Shown here: positions 26,990 through 39,000 of the stretch, piece after piece
How the letters are laid out: each line of letters starts with the position of its first letter
Position numbering within the stretch: position 1 is the stretch's first letter
Assembly: GCA_013399855.1 (NCBI GenBank)
Contig: VXAY01002049.1
Coordinates: 179,804-243,803, forward strand
DNA length: 64,000 nucleotides
DNA from: Oxyruncus cristatus
Taxonomy: Eukaryota; Chordata; Aves; Passeriformes; Cotingidae
Direction of reading: 5' to 3'
The notes under the pieces: model-generated
What the model saw: only the letters and a program-made list of their open reading frames with translations
The model's database searches: none
Told to the model about the DNA's origin: nothing
Position numbers and translations under genes: made by a program

Positions 26990-29010
26990 CGGGGAACACA
27001 GCTCATGTTTTGCCTTCCCCCCAAGCGACCCTCACCCTCAGGTGGCTCCGAGAGGCCCGTGCCCGCCCAGGGGGACGCGCGGTGCGGAGCGATGCGGCTG
27101 CAGGCAATTCCAGCAGCTGCCAGGCTGCGCGCCGGGAAAAGGGAACCTCATCCCAGCAGCAGCGCCGCGGATGAGAAGGCACTTTCTCTCCTCAGCAGCT
27201 TCCAAACCCTCCCGGGAAGGCCTGAAGTTTCCCTGAAGAGCGAGGAAAAGCCAAGTGAAGGGACGGGGGAGCCCCGCGCCCGCAGAACGGGCTGAGCCAC
27301 CACCGTGGGAAGCAGCTCGGTACGCGCATCAACTTTTGGCTGCTGCTGACTCGCCGTTACCATCACCGCAGGCAGAAGCAGCGTGTGCCTCACTGCGGGA
27401 GAGAAGCTGAGGGGCTGCCAGCGCCAGGAGCTGGGGGAGATTCACATCTACGCGGGCCCCGCAGCTTGGGGGGATGCAAACTGCTCCACAAGTTTCGGCT
27501 GCCTCCTCTCAGGGACAGACAGGGTGCAGCTGCATCACCACGGGCACAGTGGCCACGAGCAGGGCAGCGGCGTTAAGAAGGATTAAGCCAAACACGGAAC
27601 TTGGGTCCCGTGTCACCTCAGCTCTGGCGCAGGGGGCAAGTTACTCCCGCAGACTGACCGGGTCACTCCGGCGCGAAGAGGACGCGGAGGGGAGTGACCC
27701 CGGCTCTCCCAGAGCCACGTCCGTGCCCGCCTTAGAGCCTTCGGAAGGGAGGAGCAGGGAAACGGGGAAGTTCTGAGGTGCCCCTCGTAAGAACCCGACG
27801 TGTTCCCGCGCCCCAGGGTGGCTCCTCTCCCACGAGGCCGCAGAAATTCCCCGCACCGTCCGCCTTCCCCGTCCCGGCTCGGCCCGTCCGGCTGCCGGGC
27901 GGTGACAGAGCACGTGTGAGGTGTGACAGTGCCGGGGGCCGACGGTGCTCCCCGAACCTCGGCCCCGCACACCCTGTGTCGCCGACATGAGTCCCCGACC
28001 CAGCCTCACACTCCCACCGCGGCCGCGCCGCTCCCACAAACCGCGGAGCAAACGCTGGTTTTCCCCGAGCGGGAGCCTCGGCGTAAATCAATCCCCGGGC
28101 GAGGAGGCGGCTGCCGGCAGCGCCGAGCCAAGGCACACCCCTCCATTGCAACACAGCCCTAAAGATAGCCCTAAAGATTGTCGCTGTCCCCCGCTGTCCC
28201 CCTGCCACCCCGCCGGCCGCTCGGACCCCGCCGGGCACCGGCGAAGGCAAACGCGACCGGCACACGGCCCATGGCAGCGACCTGCCACCGGGTTCAGAGC
28301 AGGTTTACACCAGCCCCTCGTCCCACCCACCAACCACAGCTGCCAGGAGGGAGAAATTCGGGGAGGGATTGCAGGAACCACCGGGGACGCCACACGCGCC
28401 CTCTGGGTTGTAACACCAGCGCAAAACGTCCCCGTCGAGGAGGGGACGTGGCGACATCACCCCCACCCCAACCCGGGGCCGCAGGGAAGTCGATGGGGAG
28501 GTTTTAGCACTGCCCGGGTGAGCCGGGACAGGGACCGACGGCAGGAGAAGCCCCCGGGACAGGGATGGACGGCAGGAGCAGGGCCCTGGCACCCCCAGCT
28601 GGGCTTTGGGAACCGCCTCTGCGGGCACAGACGGGTCTGGGGGAGAGGGGACAGAGCTCCCTCGAAGCTCAGGTGGAGCTGCTGCACCCCGGGCACAGCC
28701 CCGGACCCAGGCGCCAGAAGGGGAGCTGCCATCTCCCAGGGCGGGACATGGCGGGGGGTAGGGGGGACCCCAATCCCCGGGGTGCACCCGCCTGTCCTCC
28801 CCCGCTGCTCCGGTGGGAACAACACCACGGGGGGAAACCCCCCGGTCCCAGGGTTGGCACCCACCGTGGGACAGGGCCCCAGCCACCCCCTGAGCGTGAG
28901 CCCACTGCGGGCCCCCCTGCTGCCCCCCAGCCCTGCCACCCCACATCCTCCCCGTCAGCCCCACTCAGGGTCCCTGGGACAGCCCCAGTGAACTCCATTC
29001 CCCCCACACC

Positions 29011-29796
29011 NNNNNNNNNNNNNNNNNNNNNNNNNNNNNNNNNNNNNNNNNNNNNNNNNNNNNNNNNNNNNNNNNNNNNNNNNNNNNNNNNNNNNNNNNN
29101 NNNNNNNNNNNNNNNNNNNNNNNNNNNNNNNNNNNNNNNNNNNNNNNNNNNNNNNNNNNNNNNNNNNNNNNNNNNNNNNNNNNNNNNNNNNNNNNNNNNN
29201 NNNNNNNNNNNNNNNNNNNNNNNNNNNNNNNNNNNNNNNNNNNNNNNNNNNNNNNNNNNNNNNNNNNNNNNNNNNNNNNNNNNNNNNNNNNNNNNNNNNN
29301 NNNNNNNNNNNNNNNNNNNNNNNNNNNNNNNNNNNNNNNNNNNNNNNNNNNNNNNNNNNNNNNNNNNNNNNNNNNNNNNNNNNNNNNNNNNNNNNNNNNN
29401 NNNNNNNNNNNNNNNNNNNNNNNNNNNNNNNNNNNNNNNNNNNNNNNNNNNNNNNNNNNNNNNNNNNNNNNNNNNNNNNNNNNNNNNNNNNNNNNNNNNN
29501 NNNNNNNNNNNNNNNNNNNNNNNNNNNNNNNNNNNNNNNNNNNNNNNNNNNNNNNNNNNNNNNNNNNNNNNNNNNNNNNNNNNNNNNNNNNNNNNNNNNN
29601 NNNNNNNNNNNNNNNNNNNNNNNNNNNNNNNNNNNNNNNNNNNNNNNNNNNNNNNNNNNNNNNNNNNNNNNNNNNNNNNNNNNNNNNNNNNNNNNNNNNN
29701 NNNNNNNNNNNNNNNNNNNNNNNNNNNNNNNNNNNNNNNNNNNNNNNNNNNNNNNNNNNNNNNNNNNNNNNNNNNNNNNNNNNNNNNNNNNNNNNN
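29011..29796. other. Assembly gap (786 N)
   Basis: Unsequenced bases inside the CpG island, directly beside the CRE/CArG element. Confidence 1.
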
Positions 29797-29813
29797 CCCT
29801 CCCAGCGCCCCCG

Positions 29814-29836
29814 TGACGTCAGCGGCCCATATAAGG
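29814..29836 (+). promoter_or_regulatory. CRE plus CArG/TATA element
   Basis: A full palindromic CRE (TGACGTCA, 29814-29821) is followed five bases later by CCATATAAGG (29827-29836). That is a perfect CArG box (CC, six A/T, GG) and also contains TATAAG. Read rightward it forms a compact core promoter with initiation near 29860. CRE and CArG are symmetrical, so they could also serve a leftward gene starting in the gap. CREB and SRF sites together are typical of immediate-early genes. Confidence 0.65.
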
Positions 29837-31171
29837 AGAAGGAGCCCCCGCGGGGAGCCCCGCGCGCCGTCGGGGGACCCCGGGCTGGGCCCGGAGAGCC
29901 CCGAATCCCCCCCTCCCCCCCCGAAAACCCGCAGGATCGGGGCTTTGGGGGGTTATTTCTTTTTGCTCGTTTTCACCCCCTTTCTTAACCTTTCTCAGGG
30001 AAACCCCCTCCCCGCGGGGGCCGGGCCAGCCGGGGCTTCCCCGTCCTGCGCCCACCCCGCGCGGCTGCGGCGTGGCCGGCGCTGATAAAGGGCTCCGGGG
30101 TCCCGGAGGTGCCCCGAACGCAGCCCCAGCCCCCGGGCCAGGCCGCACCCGGGCTATCGGGGCCGCGCAGGCGGCGGCGGCGGAGATAAGGGGGGACAGC
30201 GGCTCCCCCGGGACCGGGACAGCCATGGAGGCGGCGGCGGGCTGGAATTCGGTCCCGGCACCAAGGACTGCCCGCTCCGCTGTCCCGGCTCTGCAGTGGC
30301 GCTGGATGCCTGGGCTGGGCTGGAGCACGCGGGTGCTGCCCCAGGGTCACCCCCAGCCCCCCGGGGCCAGCCGAGGCCCTGCGCCCCATCGCACCTTCCC
30401 CCGGGTCGGGGTGTCCCCCTGGGGACGGTCCCTGGTGCCACCTAATGGCCACCGCCCTGGGGACACGGGCAGGGACTGTCACCGTGTGTCCATCATCGTG
30501 TGTCCCCCCCTCTGCCTCCACCAGGGCCTTTCCAGCCCTCGGAGAGCCGCGGGACGGATCCTGCCCTGGGCTCGGAGCCTCAACACCCCGCAGCTCAAGT
30601 GCGGTGGGGACTTGTCCGCCCATCCCCTGCCCCTCCCTGGGAGCCCTAAGCCTTCCCCGGGGAGGGAGAAGGTTTGGGGGGAGGAAGAGCCTCTCTCCCC
30701 CGCCGCGGTGGGAGGGGAGGGAGCCCCTGGCTAATGTGATGAGAGGGGGATGAATCCATAAGCTGTTAAGCTGCTGCAAAGCCCCTCGCGTTCTGGCCCC
30801 GCTATCACCGACTTCTGCTCACATCTGCTCCCGGGGTTATTTTTAATCGGGAATTAAGGACTTCTGGGTCCTTCAGCAGGCTCTGTTTATCCCCCACTCT
30901 GAGCAGGAGCTGTGATTTGTGGGCCCCTGAGACACCAACAGCAGCCCCGCTGCTATTTGGGTGGAGGGAAAGGGAGCTTGTGGGACCCCCATCCCTTCCA
31001 CACCCACCCATCAGCTCTGCAGAGGGTCCCAGCGTTGGTCCCTGCAGGCTGGGAGCACTGGGGAAAGGCTGGAGGGGGAACCAGGCAGGAGCCTCACACG
31101 GGATATAAAAGAAAGATAAATATACAAAACAAATAAATAAATGTATAAAATATATAAAAAATAAAGAGATA

Positions 31172-31177
31172 TTTATT
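31172..31177 (-). terminator. Candidate polyadenylation signal of the CCN gene
   Basis: The plus strand reads TTTATT, which is AATAAA on the transcript strand. It is the first such hexamer after the stop codon and is followed by a strongly U-rich stretch (31170-31100), as expected for a cleavage site about 20 nt downstream. Confidence 0.55.
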
Positions 31178-32061
31178 AGCGTTGAGTAAAGTGCAACCTC
31201 AGCGTGGTTGGAGGCCCAGCAGCCGAGGGAACAGCAGGAGAGAAGCTCAGAGAAGGGGAATGGCACGAGCAGGGCTGTGCCAACGGGCCTGTACAGGAAC
31301 TGTACAAGGGCCTTAAAAACAGAAACAACAGCAGATAAATTATTTACAGTTCAAATGATTACAGGAGGCTGAAGGCTCAGGAGCTGCCTCAGGCTGGGAG
31401 AGCAAGAAGAAGGGCTGGGATGGGACACGGGCCCTGAGCTGGTGTGTCAGGGGAGTTTGGGGGTTCAGGGCAGCAGTTGGGGGCAGCTGGGACTGTCCCC
31501 TGGCATCAGGCTCTGCTCTGGGGGGAGATGTAGTGGGGTGAAGCCTTGGGGCAGCTGCTCCCACTGGAACAGGAATTCTTTGGGATTTGCACGCGGGATG
31601 TGGCGAACGGGATCAGGCCCTGTACCGGGATGTCCCTGCTAAAATCAGCAGAGGTTTTTACACAAGAGCTCAGCAGTTCCATGGAGCTGGGGGGCTGCAG
31701 GGGCTGCACTGCTGCTGGACACACCACCAGCACCTTCCTGGGCTGGTGGCCTCTCCTGGAGCTACAGGCTGGCAGTGGGATGTCCCTAATGGCAGAGACT
31801 CTGTCAGGGCTGTGACCAGGTGGGAATCCTGCCGGAGACCTCAGTGCCAACAGCTCTCTGTGTGACTGTCTAATTAACTCTGGGTGCTCCATTTACAAAC
31901 ACAAGAATTTTTCTTGCCGGTGCCTTAAACTCCCCAGGGAGGCCTGAGCTGAACAGTGCTCCTCCTACTCACAAACATCCAGAGCAAAGACTCAGCAAAA
32001 CACAGCTGTGGGTGTGTGAGCTGGTGGGGTCCGGCCTCTCTCCCACCCCAGAGCCGTTTCT

Positions 32062-32278
32062 GAAGAGATCGGGAAGAAATTCCTCCCTGTGGCGGTGGGG
32101 AGGCCCTGGCACAGGTTACCCAGAGAAGCTGTGGCTGCCCCATCCCTGGAAGTGTCCAGGTTGGACAGGGCTTGGAGCAACCTGGGTTAGTGTAAGGTGT
32201 CCCTGCCCATGGCAGGGGGTAAAACAAGATGAGCTTTAAGTTCCCTCCCAACCCAAACCATTCTGTGGTTCTGTGAAA
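32062..32278 (+). mobile_element. CR1 LINE 3' fragment inside the CCN 3'UTR, antisense to the gene
   Basis: The sequence runs from GAAGAAATTCCTCCCTG through 'gcccagagaagctgtggctgcccc' type sequence to the CR1 tail CCATTCTGTGGTTCTGTGAA, which sets plus orientation. It is 5' truncated, as most CR1 copies are. It is non-coding. If the polyadenylation call is right, it is transcribed in reverse as part of the CCN mRNA. Confidence 0.9.
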
Positions 32279-32712
32279 TGCTCACCAAGGCACTAAAAGC
32301 TGCCCAGAGTGGCACTCACAAGGGACAGGTTTCTGCCTGGCAGCCTGGCCCACCCCCAGTTCATGCTGGAGGGGCTCCTGTGGTCTGAATCAGGAACTGT
32401 GCCCACTGTGTTCGGGGCTGGAGACAGGCTGGAGCCACGTGGCTTTGGTCCACTCTCCCCTCTGGCCAGAGGGAACGTGGATCAAGTTTGCAGCTCGAGC
32501 CTGTGTGTGGCTCCTTCGCTGACCCGGGAGGCACTGCGGGTGGGAGGCAGAGGGCTCAGCTCACTGGGCCAGGCCTCAGCCCACTGGGACCACTGGTGCT
32601 GCTCTGGAGAGCAGAGCCCCTCACAGAGGGGGCAGGGGCTGCATTGTCCTGGGACGCAGCCACCGAAGCCCTGCGGATCCCTCCCGACACCTCGGATCCG
32701 GCCCGGGGAGGG

Positions 32713-33024
32713 CTATTGCCGCTCGCTCCTGACGTGGTCCCCGACCATCCGCCTGTGGTAGGTGGCCAGGAAGATGTCGTTGTCCCGGGGGCAGTCGTAG
32801 TGGCAGGAGCACACCTTGATGAACATCATCTTCCTGTGGAAGGAGTCCCCCTCGGGGCAGCGGAACTCCACGTCGGCGGTGCTGGTCAGGTCGGGGGTGC
32901 AGCACCGCCCGTCCGAGCAGCTCCCGCAGAACCGCGGCCGGTACGAGCGGGTGCTGGTGCACCCCGAGAACTCAAAGTGGAGGCTCTGGCGTGGCCTTGG
33001 GGTCCTCACACACTTCTTCCCTTT
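32713..33024 (-). CDS. CCN5: CCN coding exon 5: CT cystine-knot module and stop
   Basis: The acceptor CTCCCCCTAG is followed by AAA GGG AAG AAG TGT (KGKKC), the conserved CCN start of this exon. It encodes 103 residues with the ten CT cysteines, including [13 protein letters not shown] and the [10 protein letters not shown] run, and ends GDHVRSERQ before TAG at 32715-32713. The module is intact, with no frameshift or stop. In the family it gives heparin binding, dimerisation and integrin contact. Mammalian CCN5 lacks this module, so its presence matters for the orthology call. Confidence 0.92.
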   Translation of the reverse strand, partial: KGKKCVRTPRPRQSLHFEFSGCTSTRSYRPRFCGSCSDGRCCTPDLTSTADVEFRCPEGDSFHRKMMFIKVCSCHYDCPRDNDIFLATYHRRMVGDHVRSERQ

Positions 33025-36000
33025 CTAGGGGGAGAGCGGGTGGATTAACACAGACAGGAAAGACGCCCCGAGGCCTCTGCTCCGTCCCCGTCATCCGGGG
33101 CACAGAGACAGCGGAACCACGGAGCAAACTCCGTGAGCCAGCCCCATTCCCAAGGTCTCTCCTGGCATTTGGGGTGCTGTGCCCCCGCTGTCCCCGAGCC
33201 TCCTACCTTGGTTTTCTCCACGGGGAAGTCGCAGGGCCGGACCATGCAGAGCCGGGTCTCCTTCTCCAGGCGGCAGCGGGGGTTGTCGTTGGTGACGCGG
33301 GCGGAGATGCCCATCCCGCAGCTCCGGGAGCACGCGCTCCACGCCGTGGTCTGCACCAGGCAGTTCTCCTGCAGGTTGTTCAGCTCGGGCTTCTGGGCTG
33401 GGTCCTCCCTGAACACTGAGCCGTGGGGAAGAGACGCAAGGCGAGGCTCAGGGCTTGGGACGAAGCGTGGCAGCTCCACGGCTGCTCCCAACCCGGTCTA
33501 ACGCTGCAGGAACAGCAGCAAAGGTCTGGCCCATCCCGTGAGCTGCTCGGCCTCTCAGCAGGGGGAGGATGCAGGGAAGCATTTCCCACCACAGCACAGC
33601 TCTGCCGTGACACCACAGGGTGCACACAGCATCGCTGAGGTCCCGCATCAATGGCTCTGGAGCCCAACACTTGGTATCCACGTGCCAGCGCACAAAACCA
33701 GGACCAGTTCCAAACCAGTCATTGCCCCAATGCACAGGCAGTTTGGATCTTCTCCTATTTCCCAGCGAACAGATCCTGGCCCCATTCCATGTACCCCAAT
33801 CCTCAGGTAGTTTGGATCTTCTCCTATTTCCCAGCGAATAGATCCTGGCCCCATTTCATGTACCCCAATCCTCAGGTAGTTTGGATCTTCTCCTATTTCC
33901 CAGCGAACAGATCCTGGCCCCATTCCATGTGCCCCGATCCTCAGGTAGTTTGGATCCACCATTATTCCCCAGCAAACGGCTCCTGGCCCCAAGCCACCCA
34001 CCCCAATTCCATGCATAGTTCGGATCCACTTCTAGTCCCCAGGAAAAAGCCCCCAGCTCTTCCTCACATGCCCCAATCCACAGGTAGTTTGGATCCAACC
34101 CTCTTGCCCCAGCAAACAGCCCCTGGCCCCATTCCACACACCCCAGTCCGCCGATGGTTTGGACCCACCCCTGTTCCGCAGCCAACAGCTCCTGTTCCCA
34201 TCCCACCGGCCCCACTCACCCGCCATGGCCGTCCCGAGGTCGTTGTCGCTGCCCTCCTCACACACCCACTCCTCACAGCACTTGTCGTGGCCCCGGAGCC
34301 TGCGGGGGCGGGGGCAGTCGGGGGACGGCAGGCGCAGGTCGTCGGAGCAGAGCGGGATGCAGCCCACGGCCCCGTCCAGGCAGACGCACTGCAGTTTGCA
34401 CGTGGGCTGGAAGCTCTCCCCGTTCAGGTAGATCTTGCCCAGCAGGTCACACGTTGCACCCTCATGAGCTGTGGGAGGAGGAGGAGGAGGAGGAGGAAGA
34501 GGAGGAGGAGTAGGTGAGCAAGAGGCTGAAGTTCTGCCTCAGGGGGACAGGGGGCTGCCGAGGAGGGACGGAGCCCACCCTGCCCTGCTCTGCCATCCCA
34601 GCGCTAGGTTGTTTGACATTTGCCTCTCTGGACTCAAGGCTGCTCCTGACTCCTCCCAAACCTCTCTAGAAAAATTCCTCCTCAGTTTGGGCGAGCTGCC
34701 AAGTGTGACTTAGTCTTTACAGCCCGTTCCCCAGTCAGTGCCCAGTCACAGGTGGTGTCAAATCCCTGACACGGCACATGAGCAGCAAATTTGCTTCTCG
34801 CTACTCCTGGCAGACCAAAAGGCAACGTTCTCCCAAGAGCAGCTGCTTCCCACGTGGCTGATGGCACCTACAAAGGAAACCACCCTTCGGGTTGGTGACC
34901 TTCCTGGCCCCTCTGTGATGCACAAACCTCTTCTTCCTTCCAGCTCCAGCTTTTTCTAGTTCTCCCTCTTCTCATCTCCGTGTCTCTCATCTCCAGCCCT
35001 CCTACCGGTCTTTCCCTCCTTCCTGATAAAACTTGGGCATAAAAGGAAACACGACAATATCTGACGCAGAGCGGCAAAACCTTCAGTCTGCTACAGCCTC
35101 TTGTATCTGGCTTAGCCAAAACTTTCCCGGTGGAAGTTTTCCAGCAGAAGCCTCTTATTTGATTGAAATCGGGAATGGTTTCAATAGGAACCAACCAAAG
35201 CATTTCATTTTGATATCAGAGACTTCCCTTATGCTCAGCCAAAATACTCGTGGGACAGTGTCCATTGCTGGAAGTGTTTTGCTCTGATAATTATTTTAGA
35301 CTCTAGATCAAGATGAAATACTTTGATAAAATGGATGCAGAAAGTTTTGACACAGCCAAACGAGTATTCCAAATAAATCATGGACAATTCTGAGGGTTTT
35401 TTGTTTTTTTTTAAATATATAGATATTTAGATTTTTTTTTTTTTTTCCTGTCAGCCTGAAAAGAAACGTTGAAATCTCGGAGTTGTTCACAGGACAGAAA
35501 TCCTGATTTTGGACAGTTCTCAGCAGCTGCTGCTTTCTGCAAAAGACCATGCAAACCTCTATTGGGAAGTCACCACAATGAAGGATTCTTGGCTGCTTGT
35601 GGAGGCTTCCCAGGAAACCTGATCTATTTTGCCCTTAGTCCTGCTCAGCCGGGGGATGCTGTGTCAGACGGAAAGTGTTTGGGCTAAACAAGGATCAAGA
35701 GCCTCTTTCCATCCCATCCCTTGCAGGGACACAAATCCTTCCGGACTGTTCCAAACTGGAGCTGGATCTTGACTCGCAACTCTTTTCAATGCCATTGGGA
35801 CAAAAATACTCCTGCGCTCCAACTTAGGAGTTTCAAAACCCTCACTTTTTCCATCAGAGTGGAAGCCATCCATCCACCCTCCCTCCACACAGCCATTCAG
35901 ACTTATTTTTAAACCCTCTCTCCCTGTTTTTCAGCCCGAGCGCTCTCCCGTCCCGCTGAACGGACCGTGCTGTTCCCTCTCCTCCCTCCCCGCCCAAGGA

Positions 36001-39000
36001 ATGGCAGCTCACTCCAGGGGTTGAGTATGTTTTCCAAACTCAGTGGTTCCGTCGTGCCCTTCATTACCCTCCCCGACCTCCCTTTCCCACTGACCTGATC
36101 CAATCAAGGCACCGAAGCGACGGTGCCCGTGGAGTGAGGTGGTTCTTTATTCCCTGGCACTGCCCGATCCCAAACACCAACTCCGGCTGAGGGGACTTCT
36201 GCCCTTTCCCACAGGGAGTATGACAGGGCTCGAGGAGCCTCTCCAGCTCCTCTGCCAGCTCCCAACACCCACCCAGGCCACCCTACCACCTACTCTACTC
36301 TAGAGCTACTACAGGGTTGTCTCCACCTTTCTGATATTCCAAGGTCAAGAGAAGGACTCCTCTGCACCGTGTGGAATGTCATAACATGAAGCAAATACAC
36401 CATAATTTTCCCTCTGAGGGTTCCCTTCCCACCCCTCCTGACATGGTCCTCGGGCTGGTCCCGACCGAGATGCTTTTCCCGTGACACCGGAACACCTCAG
36501 CTCCTTCCTGCTCCCAGAACATCCGTCTTACTTGGATAAATGTAAGTCACGTTGATCCTTCCCTTCCTCTGACTCACCACTCCACCTTCCTTCTCTGCCT
36601 CCCAAATCCCCCCTCTTCCAACAGATCCACGTGGACACCACAAAAACATCACCTTACAGGTCAAATCCTCCGTTCATTTTTGGGAGATATCCTGGTCTGT
36701 GTCTGCTGGGAGTTTTGCCATGAAAAGCTGAATTTCTCACTTAAAAGCAGGAAGGACACTTGTGTCGGCAAGTCTGATTTGCTCCACGGCAGGAATTTGG
36801 GACTCCTGCTCCGAAGTGTTTGGATCAAACCTGTTATGTCACGGTGAACACGAAGCACCAGGAGGATGTCCAGGCTTTGTGGGAAGACTTGAGATGGAGA
36901 TTCCCCCACTTCTGAAGAAACCATTCCCGTGATTTCACTGCCTTTCCTCCACAAACCCTCTCTTCGTTCCCAGTGGGAATGGTGCAGCCCGCAGCTCACA
37001 CCTGCTGGGTGTTATCACGCCTACATTCACCTTATAAACCTTCAATCCTCAGCTCTCAGAAAGTACCGGGAGCTCTCGTGGCTCCCAGAGACCCCAAAAA
37101 ACTGGGTGAGGGAACTGAAACAACTTACATTAAACTTTTCAAAATAAAATAAAATAAAACTTCTACAAGTTAGATTCATTTGGACGAGGGCCTGAAGCTC
37201 CTGGCAGAGAGGGGGCAGAGGAGCCTTGTTTTTAAGCAAAGAACAGGAGATTGAGGAAATACTTGCCCTTCTTTTTTTTTTTTTATTTTTTTTTGTCCTC
37301 TTGACCAAAGTCATTTTTGCCTGCTTTAAAAAGAGCCACCAAACAAACAAACAAACAAAACAAAAAAAAAATAAATAAAATCAAAAAGATTTTTCTTTTC
37401 TGGCTGAATAGAGGCACGGGGAGAGAAAACGGCTTCTTGCCTTTGTGCCTGCCTGGCTCAGGAATTCCCGTGTTCAGCCCTTCCCACCCACACCCACACA
37501 CTCCAGCCAGAAACACGCTTTGGGAGCAGCCAGGTGCAGAACACCCATACCCAGTGCAAGGCAGGGGGATTTGGGGTGGGATTTTCCAAGGGAAAGCCCT
37601 ATCAGTAAGCGCCCAGATTGCCCATATTTGCCCACAGGGATAGAGGACGTGTCCTAAGGATGTCCCAGGACACAGGAGAGATCCACAGCCCCGCTCAACG
37701 CCTTTGGAGCCGAGGGAAGGAGCTCTGTGTGCGTGTCAGCGGGTTTGCTGTCTCGCAGGGCTGGCGCTGAAGCTCCCAGGACGTCCCGCTGGGTGTTCCA
37801 GGGAGAGGCCGCGGAAAACCACACAAGGACAGAACGTGCAGGTCTCACCTAAGCAGATCCCGCTGCCTCTGTGGATTTTGGAGAAGTCGCAGTAGAGTCC
37901 CTTGTGGTGGTCGCAGGGTCTGTGCGGGGAGCAGAGCTCTCCCAGCTGCCTGGCGCACACCTTGCAGCAGCCACAGCCATCCAACACGTGGCTGGTGCCA
38001 GCAGGGCACTGCAGAGGCTGGGAGGGACACTGGCACGGGAACGTGCAGGCCTGTGCTTCTCCCTGGAGGGCAAAAACCCACGGAGAGGATGAGTCCGGGC
38101 GGGGAAAGGGAAAACACGGCGCTGCCGCGAGCACAGACACCCGAGAGAGAGGAGGGAGAGCCCAAGGGCTCACAGGACTGTTCTTCATCCCTCATTCATC
38201 TGGAGCTCAAGGGGGAAAAAAGATGCCTCTGGGAAGCAGAGCCAAAACAAACAGGACAAGCAGTAGCTCGGAGTCCCCTGCACAGCTCACCCCCCACCTC
38301 CCTGGAAGCAATGAAGTAGTAATTATTAACAGCAAGCAATTCCAGCTCTTACACAGGACAAACATCAAAGCCTCTGCAGCAGCAGCAGCAGCAGCAGACC
38401 CAGCTGGAGCTGGAGAAGGACGTGCACAGGGACAGGACTTGCCCAAAGTCAGGCAGCGGGATTGGAGCAGTGCTAAAAACTGACCCAAATGCTCCCATTT
38501 TGTCCCCTGGATTTCACACTTCCTTCATTATTCCCAGAGATGCACCCTCTCCTTTCCCCTTTCCGAGGAACACAGCGTAACCAACCTTCCTTGGGACTTT
38601 GTGACTCCAGCGCTGCCCCCATTGTCAGCATTTCACTGGCCACCCCTTGAAACCCACCCTTGGATTTATGCCACTGCAGACACTGAACAGAGATCAGGCT
38701 ATGGCTGAATGGGAATTTCCTGCTCTGGAAAATCCAGGATGTGTCCAACACCCCAATCACTGAGTCTGTGCCACCCTTGTCCTGCAGCAGCCTGGAGCAG
38801 CCACAGCAGCTCAGCTCTGGCTGAGCCTGGATTTGGGAGATGTGACACCCCAAGTGTGGCCTCCAAAGATGATCTGAAACCTCCTCAGTGCCAGCTCCAG
38901 CCTGGTTTTCTGTTCCTGCCCACTCAAATCCCCCCTTGCCCTGCTCCATCACACTCCAACCTCAGGCGCTGCTGGACATGGCTCAGCTCCCACCGGGGCT

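Larger units (their letters stand above)
26990..30760. promoter_or_regulatory. Large CpG island, gene unknown, interrupted by a gap
   Basis: About 3 kb of readable sequence is GC-rich with frequent CG dinucleotides, compared with a CpG-poor background. It is split by 786 N. Islands of this size normally mark the promoter of a regulated or developmental gene. The key first exon may lie in the gap. Open frames here (for example 28305-28964 minus and 30072-30734 plus) are Pro/Gly/Arg-rich products of base composition with no family match. Confidence 0.6.
31150..32712 (-). other. Probable CCN 3'UTR
   Basis: About 1.55 kb lies between the TAG stop and the first minus-strand AATAAA (31177-31172). 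It has no further recognisable coding sequence. It contains an antisense CR1 3' fragment at 32062-32278. A U-rich, ATTTA-rich block follows the AATAAA on the minus strand (31141-31125) and would act as the downstream polyadenylation element. The 3' end is inferred from these signals only. Confidence 0.5.

Noticed and set aside
27945..28991. Long plus- and minus-strand frames in the CpG island
   Set aside because: Pro/Gly/Arg-rich in every frame, as expected from GC-rich, stop-poor DNA. No splice structure or domain.
31104..31111. TATAAAAG on the plus strand as a promoter
   Set aside because: It lies at the edge of an AT-rich low-complexity block just past the CCN 3' end, with no CpG or initiator context.
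32488..33048. Plus-strand 186-codon frame over the CT exon
   Set aside because: Antisense shadow of CCN exon 5. The minus strand carries the conserved protein.
33651..34517. Plus-strand 288-codon frame with a regular 23-residue repeat
   Set aside because: It is the translation of the 69-bp intronic minisatellite plus the reverse complement of CCN exon 3. The periodicity comes from DNA, not from a protein.
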